A stretch of DNA of 64,000 nt. It comes from Caulobacter zeae. Its GTDB lineage: Bacteria > Pseudomonadota > Alphaproteobacteria > Caulobacterales > Caulobacteraceae. Positions 25,939-34,412 of the stretch are shown here, in pieces; within the stretch, counting starts at the first letter, position 1; every line of letters starts with the position of its first letter. The DNA is taken from NCBI RefSeq assembly GCF_002858925.1, contig NZ_PJRS01000019.1:1-64000 (forward strand), given 5' to 3'. Under the pieces are notes generated by a model that made no database searches, had not been told where the DNA came from, and saw only the letters and a list, made by a program, of their open reading frames with translations. The position numbers and the translations under genes were made by a program.

Positions 25939-27434
25939 CAGAACACCCGTTCCAGCTTCAGGCTGGCGGCGGTCTTCTCATAGGAGAACAGCCAGTCGAT
26001 GCTGCTGGCGACCTTGGCGTACTGCACGGTCAGGCTGGGCGTGAAGCCGCCTTGCGTCTTCCAGCGCGGCGCGCGCAGGATGGCGGTGAAGCTCTGCTCA
26101 TCGTCGCGGCGGCGCGCCTCCAGGGTCTCGTTAACGGCGTCCCAGCGCTTGCGCCGGGCCGAGGCGAACAGCGTGGCGTTCAGCCCCTTCATCGTCGGCG
26201 TCGCCACGCCCAGCCGCAGGCCGGCCTGGCGATAGGCGTTGACCGCGCGATCGGCGTCCTTGTCGAGCAGATCGGCGCCGCCGAACACCGTCCATCCACC
26301 GGCGAGGCCGCGCCATGCGGTCAGGAACAGCGACGCCTGGTCGCCATCCAGCGCGGCGAACGCGGTCCGGCTGTAGCGCATGACCTTGTAGTCGCCCTCC
26401 AGCTTGACCACGGTCGAGGCGCCGAGCGTGCGGTTGACCTCGGCGTGCAGGCCGGGCGCCTCGTACAGCCGCTCGGCCCCCATGGTCCCGACGTCCAGCG
26501 ACGGCGCGACACCGAACGCCAGCCGCGCGGTGCGGTAATCGAGCCCGGCCTGGGCGACGAAGGTGGCCTGGTTGTAGCGCCCCTCCTCCGGATAGAGCTC
26601 GCCATAGGCCATGCCGCGGAAGGTCAGCCCGCCCGAGCCTCGCAGCGGCAGGCGCCTGTTGAGCACGGTCTCGAAGCTGACCGTGGCCGCGCTGACAGGA
26701 TCGGGCGTCTTGCGGTCGAAGAAGCAGATCCCCTCGGGCCCCGGCAGCAGGCAGGCATAGCTGCCCGAGGCCTGGTTGACGTTGGAGTTCCAGCCCGGCC
26801 CCAGCGCGACCTGGCCGGTCCAGGCGCGCCGGCGCTTCAGGGCCGCCAGGAAGCTTTCGACGCTGCGGCGGACGCCGACGGCGCGGGCGTCGTCCTTGGG
26901 CATGTCGGCCAGGACGGCGCGGAAGGCCGCCTCGGCCTCGCGGTCGCGCTGGTTCTCGAACAGCACCCGGGCCAGCTCGATCCGCCCCGGCATGAAGCCC
27001 GGCTGAAGGACGAGAAGCTGGCGAAAGCTGCGTTCGGCCGCGCGCAGGTCGCCGTCCTGCCGCGCCAGCTGCCCCTGGGCGTAGCAGACCAGCATCTGGT
27101 CACGCTCGGGCAAGGCCAGATAGGCCTTCAGGAAGCGGCGGGCGTCGCCCCACTGGCGGCGGGCCAGCGACAGGTAGAGCGCCTTGCCGACGTCGTCGGC
27201 GCCCGGCCCCACCGTGTAGGCCTGGCCGTCGATGACCAGCACGTCTGGGGCGGTCTCCTGCAAGGTCTTGGCTTCGCGCTCGGCGGCGCGGCGCGACAGG
27301 TCCTGGTCGAGACGAAGGCGGGTGTCGTCGTCGACCTGGGCGCGCGCAGCGCCGGCCAGGGCCAGAACGACGAAAGCCGCGCAACCGGCGGCGGCGCGGA
27401 ACGGAAAACGCGGGGGAACGGACGACCTGTTCAT
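25938..27434 (-). CDS. Slam-type outer-membrane translocon (DUF560)
   Basis: A 498-residue protein with a signal peptide ending at GAARAQ (about residue 32). An N-terminal TPR-type periplasmic domain covers about 90-200 (LARQDGDLRAAERSFRQLLVLQPGFMPGRIELARVLFENQ). A C-terminal beta-barrel of the DUF560 / surface lipoprotein assembly modulator family begins at GQVALGPGWNSNVNQASG and ends in a terminal aromatic (LKLERVF). Slam proteins move TbpB/HpuA-like lipoproteins or soluble hemophilins across the outer membrane. The gene directly upstream encodes just such a candidate client. The length matches known Slams of about 490-570 residues. Confidence 0.87.
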   Translation of the reverse strand: MNRSSVPPRFPFRAAAGCAAFVVLALAGAARAQVDDDTRLRLDQDLSRRAAEREAKTLQETAPDVLVIDGQAYTVGPGADDVGKALYLSLARRQWGDARRFLKAYLALPERDQMLVCYAQGQLARQDGDLRAAERSFRQLLVLQPGFMPGRIELARVLFENQRDREAEAAFRAVLADMPKDDARAVGVRRSVESFLAALKRRRAWTGQVALGPGWNSNVNQASGSYACLLPGPEGICFFDRKTPDPVSAATVSFETVLNRRLPLRGSGGLTFRGMAYGELYPEEGRYNQATFVAQAGLDYRTARLAFGVAPSLDVGTMGAERLYEAPGLHAEVNRTLGASTVVKLEGDYKVMRYSRTAFAALDGDQASLFLTAWRGLAGGWTVFGGADLLDKDADRAVNAYRQAGLRLGVATPTMKGLNATLFASARRKRWDAVNETLEARRRDDEQSFTAILRAPRWKTQGGFTPSLTVQYAKVASSIDWLFSYEKTAASLKLERVF

Positions 27435-27481
27435 CGCAGGGGCTTGGGGCGAGGGCCAGCCGGCCCCCGCCCCTCGCGTCC

Positions 27482-28246
27482 TCAGTTCTTCGTGCCGCCG
27501 AAGGCGGTGTCGTAGACGCTGTTGCCGCCGAAGGTGACCAGACCGGCCAGGGCCGCGGCGTTGGCGCCGAAGAACCTGCCGCTGACTTCGCCGCCCGAGG
27601 CCAGGGTGCTCGTCCCCTGCGTCGCCGTGGCGTTGGCCGTGGTGCTGGCGATGTTCAGGCCCGAGATGCCCACCGAGCCGATGTCGACCTTGTAGCCGGT
27701 CGAGGCGCTCTGGACGTAGCCGCCCAGCGTGCCGGCGGTGAAGTCGGCGTTGAAGGTCCCTTCGAGGATGCCGTTGGTGGCGTAGTCGCTGAGGCCCTTC
27801 ACGGTGTAGCTGGCCGTGCCCGTGCCGGCGGTGGCGCCGGTGTCGTCGCCGACATAGTAGACGGTGTGGGTGCCGTCATTGGCGTTGGCGGTGTCGGACC
27901 ACTCGCCGAACCATAGGTCGCCGGTGCTGACCTTGGCGAAGTTGAACACGCCCATGCCGTTGTGGCTGCCCGGCGCGGTCGACGGGTTGTTGATCGTGCT
28001 GACGCCGCCCGACGGCGGGGCCGAGGCCGCGAGGCCCTGGAAGTCGACATAGGCCGACAGACCGATCGAGGCGACGGCCACGCCGGCCTTGCCGGCGGTG
28101 TGCGGACCCGCGTTGATCACGCTGGCGCCCACCTTCAGGTGGGTTTCGTCGGTGGACTCGCCGACGATGCCGGCATGGGCGACGCCCGTCAGGGCGGCGG
28201 CGGCGATGGAGGCCAGGATCAGCGTCTTGAAGGTCGAACAGGACAT
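27482..28246 (-). CDS. Secreted Slam client, hemophilin / TbpB-barrel-like
   Basis: A 254-residue exported protein. The signal peptide ends GVAHA-GIV and lacks a lipobox cysteine, so the mature protein should be soluble rather than a lipoprotein. After an N-terminal handle-like region, the C-terminal half shows the pattern of the eight-stranded TbpB/hemophilin barrel: ASYTVKGLSDYATNG, LEGTFNADFTAGTLGGYV, then GEVSGRFFGANAAALAGLV and the terminal AFGGTKN. Low Cys and high Gly/Thr/Ser fit a secreted ligand-binding protein. Position between the receptor and Slam genes supports a hemophore that delivers heme or iron to the receptor. The ligand is not known. GGAGA lies before the ATG. Confidence 0.75.
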   Translation of the reverse strand: MSCSTFKTLILASIAAAALTGVAHAGIVGESTDETHLKVGASVINAGPHTAGKAGVAVASIGLSAYVDFQGLAASAPPSGGVSTINNPSTAPGSHNGMGVFNFAKVSTGDLWFGEWSDTANANDGTHTVYYVGDDTGATAGTGTASYTVKGLSDYATNGILEGTFNADFTAGTLGGYVQSASTGYKVDIGSVGISGLNIASTTANATATQGTSTLASGGEVSGRFFGANAAALAGLVTFGGNSVYDTAFGGTKN

Positions 28247-28273
28247 CTCGTCTTCTCCGATGCTTAGTTGAAT

Positions 28274-28294
28274 GGGCCTCTTCGATGGAGGCCC
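28274..28294. terminator. Hairpin between receptor and hemophilin-like gene
   Basis: A 7-bp perfect stem, GGGCCTC and GAGGCCC, with a 7-nt loop (TTCGATG), in the 115-bp gap between the receptor stop and the start of the small secreted protein. No T-tract follows on the minus strand, so it is more likely an mRNA-stability or partial attenuation element that sets different levels of receptor and client. Confidence 0.4.
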
Positions 28295-28361
28295 GGGCTC
28301 ATCCAGCGGCGTCCGCCGCGTCGGTAGGGAGCCGTCGCGCCGAAAGCCGTGAATTGGGGGG

Positions 28362-31340
28362 TCAGTAGCGGGCGGTCATGCTGAGCTTCAGCGTGCGCCC
28401 GGGGGCCGGCTGGGCCGTGCGGGTCAGGGGATCGGTGTAGTAGCGGTCGTTGAGATTGGTCGCGACCAGCTCGAACCGGACCTTCTCGTTGAGCTTGAAG
28501 TTGGCGTAGGCGTCGACCGTGACGATGTCGTCCCACAGGTAGGGCGTGTTCAGCGCCCAGCCGTCGACGCGGGTGGCGGTGGCCCCGCCGATGAAGCGGT
28601 CGAGCTCGGGATTGTCGTAGCCGCTGTAGTAGACGCCGCGCACGCCAACCTCGAGCCGGCGCTCCAGGAAGCGGGCGCCGAGGTTCAGATTGGCCGAGTT
28701 CTCGGGCGTGGCCTGGGTCAGCAGGTAGCCGCCGACGAAGCCGAAGTTCACGCAGTCGGGCACGATGCCGGTGTTGGGCTGCTTGAGGATCGCCTGCTGG
28801 CGGTCGCAGACCTTGTTCTTGAAGTTGTGGGCGGCGGAAAAGTCGGCGAACAGGCGGCCGTTGTCGTAGCGGGCCTGGAGCTCGATCCCCTCGATGATCT
28901 GCTTTTCCATGTTGGACAGCTGCAGCTGCGTGCCGCGCTCGATGACGTTGCTGGTGCGGTTGCGGAACCAGGTCAGCCGGAAGTCGGCGCGCTGGTCCTC
29001 CGGCAGCGACAGCAGCGCCGACAGGTCGTGGATGTAGGCGACCTCCCAGGTGCGGGCGTGCTCGGGCTTCAGCGGCCGGGTCGGGTCGATGGCGGCCGAG
29101 AAGCCCACCGTGCTCTCGAACAGGCTGGGGAAGCGATAGGCCTCGGCGTAGCGGGCGTAGGCCCGGGCGTTGGGGGTGAAGTTGAAGGTCGCCGAGACCG
29201 CGGGCGTCCAGCCGTCGCCGCGCTGGGTGCGGCTGACGGCGGTGACCGGCGCCTGGTTCAGCGACGCCACGCAGTAGCCGGTGGCGTTGGCCACGCTATT
29301 GAGGAAGCCGTTGACGCAGGGGTTGGTGGCGCGGGTGAACTTGCCGGTGCTGTCGCGCTCCCACGCGATGCGGTTGTTGACCGTGCGGCCGTTGACCAGG
29401 GTGCGGTAGAGCACCGAGCCGTCGGTGAAGACGTAGTTGGTGAACACCACGCCCTTGGCCAGTTGCTCGGCCAGGAAATCGTCGAACGCCCAGTAGTGCG
29501 AGTAGCGGGCGCCGGCCGTCAGGGTCAGCTCGCTGACCGGCCGCCATTCGAGATTGGCGTGGACGTTGTATTCCTCGCGCCGGCCGGCCCGGGGATACTG
29601 GCGCCAGCCGTCGAACGTGCCGCCCCAGACGTCGGGCGAGGTCAGCTTCTCGTGCTGCCAGTCGCCGGCGACCACCAGGTCGAGGGTCGGCACCAGGCGC
29701 ATCTTGTTGCTGGCCGAAAGGCCGTAGCGATCGTTCTTGGCGTTGGCGAGCGCGGTGTTCTTGATGATCGGGTTGGCGGCGTTCTGGGCCCAGTTGGGGA
29801 AGCCGCCGGCGCTGTAGGTGTGGCTGTTGGTGCGGGTCAGCCAGACCGAGGTCTTCAGGTCCACCCAGCGGCCGCCGGGCTTGAGCCGGTAGTCGACGTT
29901 CCAGGCGGTGGCGTGGACCTCGCTGAGCGGCCACTGCACCTTCCCCATGCCGTTGTTGCCGACCGAGATGATCCGCGAGGGCATGACCTCGCCATAGGTC
30001 GAGACGGTGTCGCGCACGCCGAACTTCAGCTGCTGGCTGTCGCTGATCTTCCAGACCAGCTTGCCCAGCCACGAGCTCATCTCGCTGGAGGTGTTGGGGA
30101 CCTCGTTGCCGGGCTGGTAGTTGAAGGCCAGGCGCTTGATCAGGTCCTGCGGGCCGGACGGCGTCGGCAGGTTGGTCTGCTGATAGTAGCCGGCCTCGCT
30201 CTCGCCGGCGAAATAGTTGCCCCGCTCGCGCCAGGCATAGGCGGCCAGCCACTCGAAGTCGTCGCTGCGGCCCGCGATGGCCAGCCGCGCGGCGCGGTCG
30301 CCGAACGAGACGGTGTCGTTGTCGCCCGAGGTGCGCGGCGTCACCTGCACGTAGGGATCGTTGTAGGGACTGCCCGGAAAGCCGGTGGTTCCGGTCGAGC
30401 CGGGAAAGCCCGGGACGTTGCGATAGTCCTGGCCGGTCAGCAGGGTCGGCAGGCGCGGCTTGGTGGAGTTGTTGCCGCCCTCGATGCGGACCTCGGCGCC
30501 GTAGGTCTCGCCCTCGCGCAGGATGTCGCGCGGCGAGAGGGTGTCGATCACCACCGCGCCGCCCACCGAGGTGTGCACGCCGGCGGTCAGGGACGGACCT
30601 TTCAGCACCTGCACGCCGCCGACCAGGCTGGGGTCGATGTAGCTGCGATTGTTGGCGCCGTTGTAGCCGCGCCAGACGGTCAGGGCCTGCTCGCCGCCGT
30701 CGATGATCACCGGCACACGGCCGGGCCCCTCGACGCCGCGGACGCTGGGATCCAGCGCGCCGCTGTTGCGGGCGTCGCCGCTGAACACCCCGACCATGCC
30801 TTTGAGCACGTCGGCCGGGCTGACGCCCTTGTAGCGCTCGACCTGCGCCTTGCCGGCATAGGTCGAGGTGCCGTCGAGGTCGTAGACGCCGTCATAGCCG
30901 AGAGCGTCGCGGGCGCTGAGCGCCTCGCCGCCGACGGTCGCGCCCTCGACCCGCAGGGCGTCGGTGACCACCGCCCCCTTGGCGCTGGGCGCGGCCTCCA
31001 AGGTCACGACGCCGGGACGCACCTCGCGCCAGGTGACGCCGCTGCCGGCCAGCAGGCGCGACAGGATCTCGCCCTGGCTGAAGCGGCCGCGCACGGCGGG
31101 CGCGCGGCGGCCATACGGCGCTTCGACCGCGTAGACGATCTGGACCTTGGTCTGCAGCGAGAACTGGCTCAGCGCCTGGGGCAGCGGCTGGGCGGGAATG
31201 TCGACCGTGTAGGCCGAGGCTTCCTGGGCGGCCGCCGGAAGCGCAGCCAAAGCCAGAGGACTGGCCGAGGCCAGGGCCAGGCACAACGACAGCCGGCGGA
31301 TACGGGGCAGCAGGCCGGAACGGATAGCAGGCGTCGTCAT
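28362..31340 (-). CDS. STN-type TonB-dependent receptor of the hemophilin-like locus
   Basis: A 992-residue receptor with a signal peptide ending near residue 39 (LPAAAQ). An N-terminal STN signalling domain spans about 45-115 (YTVDIPAQPLPQALSQFSLQTKVQIVY), the part that contacts FecR-type anti-sigma factors. The plug follows (DVLKGMVGVFSGDARNSGALDPSVRG, VQVLKGPSLTAGVHTSVGGAVVIDT) and a large barrel ending SMTARY. A YRFPSLFE segment near residue 735 recalls the FRAP box of heme receptors but is not exact. FecI and FecR genes are directly upstream and the Slam client and translocon downstream, suggesting the receptor takes ligand from the secreted protein. Confidence 0.85.
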   Translation of the reverse strand: MTTPAIRSGLLPRIRRLSLCLALASASPLALAALPAAAQEASAYTVDIPAQPLPQALSQFSLQTKVQIVYAVEAPYGRRAPAVRGRFSQGEILSRLLAGSGVTWREVRPGVVTLEAAPSAKGAVVTDALRVEGATVGGEALSARDALGYDGVYDLDGTSTYAGKAQVERYKGVSPADVLKGMVGVFSGDARNSGALDPSVRGVEGPGRVPVIIDGGEQALTVWRGYNGANNRSYIDPSLVGGVQVLKGPSLTAGVHTSVGGAVVIDTLSPRDILREGETYGAEVRIEGGNNSTKPRLPTLLTGQDYRNVPGFPGSTGTTGFPGSPYNDPYVQVTPRTSGDNDTVSFGDRAARLAIAGRSDDFEWLAAYAWRERGNYFAGESEAGYYQQTNLPTPSGPQDLIKRLAFNYQPGNEVPNTSSEMSSWLGKLVWKISDSQQLKFGVRDTVSTYGEVMPSRIISVGNNGMGKVQWPLSEVHATAWNVDYRLKPGGRWVDLKTSVWLTRTNSHTYSAGGFPNWAQNAANPIIKNTALANAKNDRYGLSASNKMRLVPTLDLVVAGDWQHEKLTSPDVWGGTFDGWRQYPRAGRREEYNVHANLEWRPVSELTLTAGARYSHYWAFDDFLAEQLAKGVVFTNYVFTDGSVLYRTLVNGRTVNNRIAWERDSTGKFTRATNPCVNGFLNSVANATGYCVASLNQAPVTAVSRTQRGDGWTPAVSATFNFTPNARAYARYAEAYRFPSLFESTVGFSAAIDPTRPLKPEHARTWEVAYIHDLSALLSLPEDQRADFRLTWFRNRTSNVIERGTQLQLSNMEKQIIEGIELQARYDNGRLFADFSAAHNFKNKVCDRQQAILKQPNTGIVPDCVNFGFVGGYLLTQATPENSANLNLGARFLERRLEVGVRGVYYSGYDNPELDRFIGGATATRVDGWALNTPYLWDDIVTVDAYANFKLNEKVRFELVATNLNDRYYTDPLTRTAQPAPGRTLKLSMTARY

Positions 31341-31435
31341 GTCTTCGGTCGGTCTCGTCTCGTAGGCCGCCCACTGTTGCGAGCGACACTCAATTGCATC
31401 TTATGATGGAGAGACGAAACCCGGCGGCGAGATCC

Positions 31436-31459
31436 CCTAGCGACCTCGTCGATTTTTTT
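31436..31459 (-). promoter_or_regulatory. Putative FecI-type promoter motif (copy 1)
   Basis: On the minus strand the gap between fecR and the receptor reads A-run, then TCGACGAGGTCGCTAGG, about 96 bp before the receptor ATG. The same pattern, AAAAATCGAC, 3 or 4 bases, GTCG, 2 bases, AGG, recurs at 53905-53927 in front of the other STN receptor. Both receptors have their own ECF sigma gene next door, so this may be the sigma-recognised element. It is inferred from two instances only. Confidence 0.45.
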
Positions 31460-31480
31460 GCGAAGGCGTTACAAGCCCGG

Positions 31481-32518
31481 TCAGTAGAGCAGGACGAAAC
31501 CGCCCAAACGGGCCGTACGAAGGTCCAGCGAAGCGGCCAGGGCGTCGATGGCGGCGTCGGGCCGCGCGACGTCGAACACCCCCGACACCGGTCGGGCGGC
31601 CAGCGCCTGTCCACGGACAAACACCTTGCCGCGCCTGTAGCGGCCGATCTCGTCGACCACTTCGGCCAGCGGGCGATGATAGACGACGAGGCGTCCCTGC
31701 CGCCAGGCGTCGACCGCGGCCGGATCTTCCAGCGCCAGGGCCTCGGGCGCCGCGCCATCGAGCCAGGCCCCCTGCCCGGCCCGCAGCACCGCCATCCCGC
31801 CGCCGTTCGCCGGATGCACCCGCACCGCGCCGCGCAGGACGCTGACCTTGGCGCGCTCGCCCTGAAGGCGCACGTCGAAGGCCGTGCCCAGCACACGGGC
31901 GCTGCCGGCCCGGCTCTCGACCACGAAGGGTCGCGAGGGATCGTGGACAACGTCGAAAAAGGCCTCGCCCTTGACCAGCCGCACGCGGCGGCCGTCGGGC
32001 CCATAGCGGACGTCGAGCACCGAGCCGGTGTTCAGCGTCACCGTACTGCCGTCGACCAGCACCTGCCGGCGCACCTGCCCGATCTCGGCGACCAAGTGGT
32101 TCGGATCGGCCGGCGCCAGCGTCTTCAGGGTGACGCCCGCGCCGAGCGCCAGCACCAGGCACGCCGCCACGGCCGCCGGGATCTTCCAGGTCCGCCGACG
32201 CGGGCTGGCGGCAGCGGCGACGCCTCGACGGCGTCTCGGTCGGAACGCCGCATCGGCCTGGGTCGCCGTGGCCGCGCCCATGAGCGACAGAATGTGGTCG
32301 GCCTCGGCCATCGCCTCGGCGCGTTCCGGCCCCGCGGCCAGCCAGGCGGCGTGCTCGGCCGCGTCGCCGCCGTCGCGCAGGCGCAGCGCCTGGCGCGCCG
32401 CCGCGTGGAACAGCGCCGCGCTCTCGTCCCCCGGTTTGTCCTTGTCGCTCATGTGGGCTTTTGGTCCTCCCGATGGACAGGACGAACCGGCGCCCGCGCT
32501 TCCCCTAGTCTCATCCAT
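31481..32518 (-). CDS. FecR-type anti-sigma / signal transducer
   Basis: A 345-residue inner-membrane protein. The N-terminal cytoplasmic DUF4880-like region (ALRLRDGGDAAEHAAWLAAGPERAEAMAEAD) is followed by a membrane span near residues 112-130 (IPAAVAACLVLALGAGVTL). The periplasmic FecR domain has GQVRRQVLVDGSTVTLNTGSVLDVRY, then VRLVKGEAFFDVVHDPSRPFVVESRAG and VLGTAFDVRL. It would pass a signal from the receptor STN domain to the sigma factor. The ATG at 32518 overlaps the sigma stop by 8 bp; an internal ATG at 32452 (MSDKDK) with a distant GGGAGGA is an alternative giving 323 residues. Confidence 0.9.
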   Translation of the reverse strand: MDETRGSAGAGSSCPSGGPKAHMSDKDKPGDESAALFHAAARQALRLRDGGDAAEHAAWLAAGPERAEAMAEADHILSLMGAATATQADAAFRPRRRRGVAAAASPRRRTWKIPAAVAACLVLALGAGVTLKTLAPADPNHLVAEIGQVRRQVLVDGSTVTLNTGSVLDVRYGPDGRRVRLVKGEAFFDVVHDPSRPFVVESRAGSARVLGTAFDVRLQGERAKVSVLRGAVRVHPANGGGMAVLRAGQGAWLDGAAPEALALEDPAAVDAWRQGRLVVYHRPLAEVVDEIGRYRRGKVFVRGQALAARPVSGVFDVARPDAAIDALAASLDLRTARLGGFVLLY

Positions 32519-33056
32519 CGCCGCGCGCTTCCTTCAACCGGCGACGGCAGTGGCTCATGGCCTTGGCCAGATGGTTTTCGACCGTGCGCGGCGAGACGCC
32601 CAGGCGATCGGCGACCTGCTGCATGGTCAGGTCGTGGCCGCGATAGAGCAGGATCACCTGCCGGCACTTGTCGGGCAGTTCGGCGATGGCGGCCTGGACG
32701 ATGGCGATCTCCTGGCGGCCGGCCAGCACCTGGAAGGCCGAGGGCGCGTCGCTGCCGGCGTCCAGCGGCAACTCGCCCGGCGCGATCCGCCGGGCCTGTG
32801 CGGCGGCCTGTCGCTGGCGGTCGACAACGAGATTGGCGATGATCCGGCGCAGGTAGCTCAGCGGATTGCGCACCGCCGCGCCGTCGAAGCCCGGCGCGCG
32901 GGCCAAGTCCGACAGCTTCAGCCACGCGTCCTGCATGACGTCGTCGGCCAGGCTGGCCGAGCGGGCCTTGCGGGCGGCGAAGCGGCGAAGGTCCTCGTAA
33001 TGAGCCTCCAGCAGGCTGGTCAGGTCGGAAGCCGTTCCCCTCTGGCCAGATCGCAT
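32511..33056 (-). CDS. FecI-like ECF sigma factor
   Basis: A 181-residue ECF sigma factor from ATG 33056. Region 2 is seen in LLEAHYEDLRRFAARKARSASLADDVMQDAWLKL and region 4 in AIAELPDKCRQVILLYRGHDLTMQQVADRLGVSPRTVENHLAKAM. A longer reading from ATG 33086 would put a perfect Fur-like palindrome inside the coding region, so the internal ATG (or GTG 33059) is preferred. It should direct transcription of the STN receptor operon when FecR is triggered. The Fur-like box at its start implies iron repression. Confidence 0.9.
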   Translation of the reverse strand: MRSGQRGTASDLTSLLEAHYEDLRRFAARKARSASLADDVMQDAWLKLSDLARAPGFDGAAVRNPLSYLRRIIANLVVDRQRQAAAQARRIAPGELPLDAGSDAPSAFQVLAGRQEIAIVQAAIAELPDKCRQVILLYRGHDLTMQQVADRLGVSPRTVENHLAKAMSHCRRRLKEARGDG

Positions 33057-33068
33057 CACGCCACCCCG

Positions 33069-33087
33069 AATGAGAACGATTCTCATT
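33069..33087. promoter_or_regulatory. Fur-box-like palindrome
   Basis: AATGAGAACGATTCTCATT is a perfect 8-3-8 inverted repeat with the TGAGAA / TTCTCA half-sites typical of Fur operators. It ends 13 bp before the chosen sigma-factor start, where it would cover the promoter or start region. It would make the whole sigma-FecR-receptor-hemophilin-Slam-TonB set iron-repressed. Confidence 0.75.
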
Positions 33088-33172
33088 ACCGCGCCATGAT
33101 CTAGCGATCTCCTCGCCGCCCGTCAAAGGCGACCGCATGCCTTGGGCGTATCGACATTCAAGGCTCGCGCGT

Positions 33173-33266
33173 GGTCCTCGTCCTTCGACAAGCTCAGGAT
33201 GAGGACCAGTCACAAGCCGAGATCGTAGAAAAACCTCATCCTGAGCCCGTCGAAGGAGGAGGTTTT
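33173..33266. repeat. Inverted pair of dispersed hairpin repeats; second copy terminator-like
   Basis: Two hairpins face each other. The first (33173-33207) has arms GGTCCTC-g-TCCT and AGGA-t-GAGGACC. The second (33230-33266) has arms AAAACCTC-a-TCCT and AGGA-g-GAGGTTTT, so it can end transcripts in both directions. Their cores, TCCTTCGACAAGCTCAGGAT and the reverse complement of ATCCTGAGCCCGTCGAAGGA, match in 18 of 20 bases. This core is a common dispersed repeat of alphaproteobacterial genomes. It separates the sigma-factor promoter region from the convergent-side end of the aldo/keto reductase gene. Confidence 0.75.
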
Positions 33267-33288
33267 CATCTCAGATACCGGATCCGCC

Positions 33289-34200
33289 CTAAGGCAGCGG
33301 AACCCCTCGGCTGGCGGTCAGGATGGCGTACCACTGGGCCCGGGTCATGTGGACGTGCAGGGCGTCGGCGGCGGCCTTGATGCGCTCGGGCGTCTGGGAG
33401 CCGACGATCGGGATCGGCCGCGACGGGTGGGCCATGATCCAGGCCAGGGCGACGGCGGCGCGGTCGACGTGCTGCGGGCGGGCCACGGCGTCGAGCGCGT
33501 CGATCACCGCCCGGCCGCGATCGTCGATCCCCTCGCCCGTCAGGCGGCCGCCGCCCAGGGGCGACCAGGCCAGCACGGCCATGTCGCGCTCAAGCGCCTG
33601 GTCGAGCACGCCGTCCGACAGCGGCTCGATGGCCAGAGGCGAGAACTCCGGCTGGATGCTGGCCAGCGGGAACGGCAGGTGCGCCTGCAAGGCCGCGACC
33701 TGGCTGGGCAGATAGTTGGAGACGCCGATAGCGTCGATCTTGCCTTGCTCGCGCAGCTTGACCAGCGCCCCCGCCACCTCGGCCGGGTGAGCCAGAACGT
33801 CGGGGCGGTGGATCTGGTAGAGGTCGATCTTCTCGACGCCCATGCGCTGCAGCGAGGCCTCGCAGGCGGCGACCAGATAGTCGGCGCTGGAGTTGTAGGG
33901 CACGCCCAGGACGATGCCGCCCTTCGAGGCCAGGACGAACTTCTCGCGCAGATGCGGGGCGTCGTGCAGCACCTTGCCCAGCAGAACCTCGGCCGAGCCA
34001 AAGCCGTAGGGCGTGTCGGCGCCATAGATGTCGGCGGTGTCGAGCAGGGTGATGCCGCTCTCCAGCGCGGTCTCGACCAGATGCCGGGCGTCGGCGACGG
34101 ATTCGCCCTTGAAGCGCCACATGCCCCAGGCCAGCGGCGACACGGAAAGGCCGCTCTTGCCGAGCGGTCGGGCTTCGTGGGGCTTGCGGTCGTCGAGCAT
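33289..34200 (-). CDS. Aldo/keto reductase
   Basis: A 303-residue NADPH-dependent oxidoreductase from ATG 34200 (MLDDRK). The TIM-barrel catalytic set is readable: the aspartate and tyrosine in LLDTADIYG, the lysine in LASKGG, and the histidine in QIHRPD. The cofactor end shows SPLGGGRLTGEG and PIVGSQTPERI. It reduces aldehydes or ketones of unknown identity, and resembles the YdhF-type subgroup. Upstream is a 212-bp divergent gap to the dipeptidase with no clear operator. The gene ends 22 bp from the terminator-like repeat. Confidence 0.9.
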   Translation of the reverse strand: MLDDRKPHEARPLGKSGLSVSPLAWGMWRFKGESVADARHLVETALESGITLLDTADIYGADTPYGFGSAEVLLGKVLHDAPHLREKFVLASKGGIVLGVPYNSSADYLVAACEASLQRMGVEKIDLYQIHRPDVLAHPAEVAGALVKLREQGKIDAIGVSNYLPSQVAALQAHLPFPLASIQPEFSPLAIEPLSDGVLDQALERDMAVLAWSPLGGGRLTGEGIDDRGRAVIDALDAVARPQHVDRAAVALAWIMAHPSRPIPIVGSQTPERIKAAADALHVHMTRAQWYAILTASRGVPLP

Positions 34201-34412
34201 GGAAAGCGCACTCTCGGTTCGGAAAGGACGCCGAGATGACTGGTGAGCGGCCTCGAGCGCAAGCTTTACCGACGGCAATATCCAGCATGAGAACACCGCG
34301 TTGGTCGGCGCGGCCCGGCGGCGGCTAGCGTCGAGCCGCCTTCACGAACGCGCCGAGGGGCCCGGCGCGCGGCGAGGCGCCCTCCCCGACCAACGACAAG
34401 AAAGACGACGCC

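Noticed and set aside
28735..31406. Plus-strand frame opposite the STN receptor
   Set aside because: A high-GC antisense shadow with Gly/Val/Ala-rich composition and no motifs; the receptor frame on the minus strand is unmistakable.
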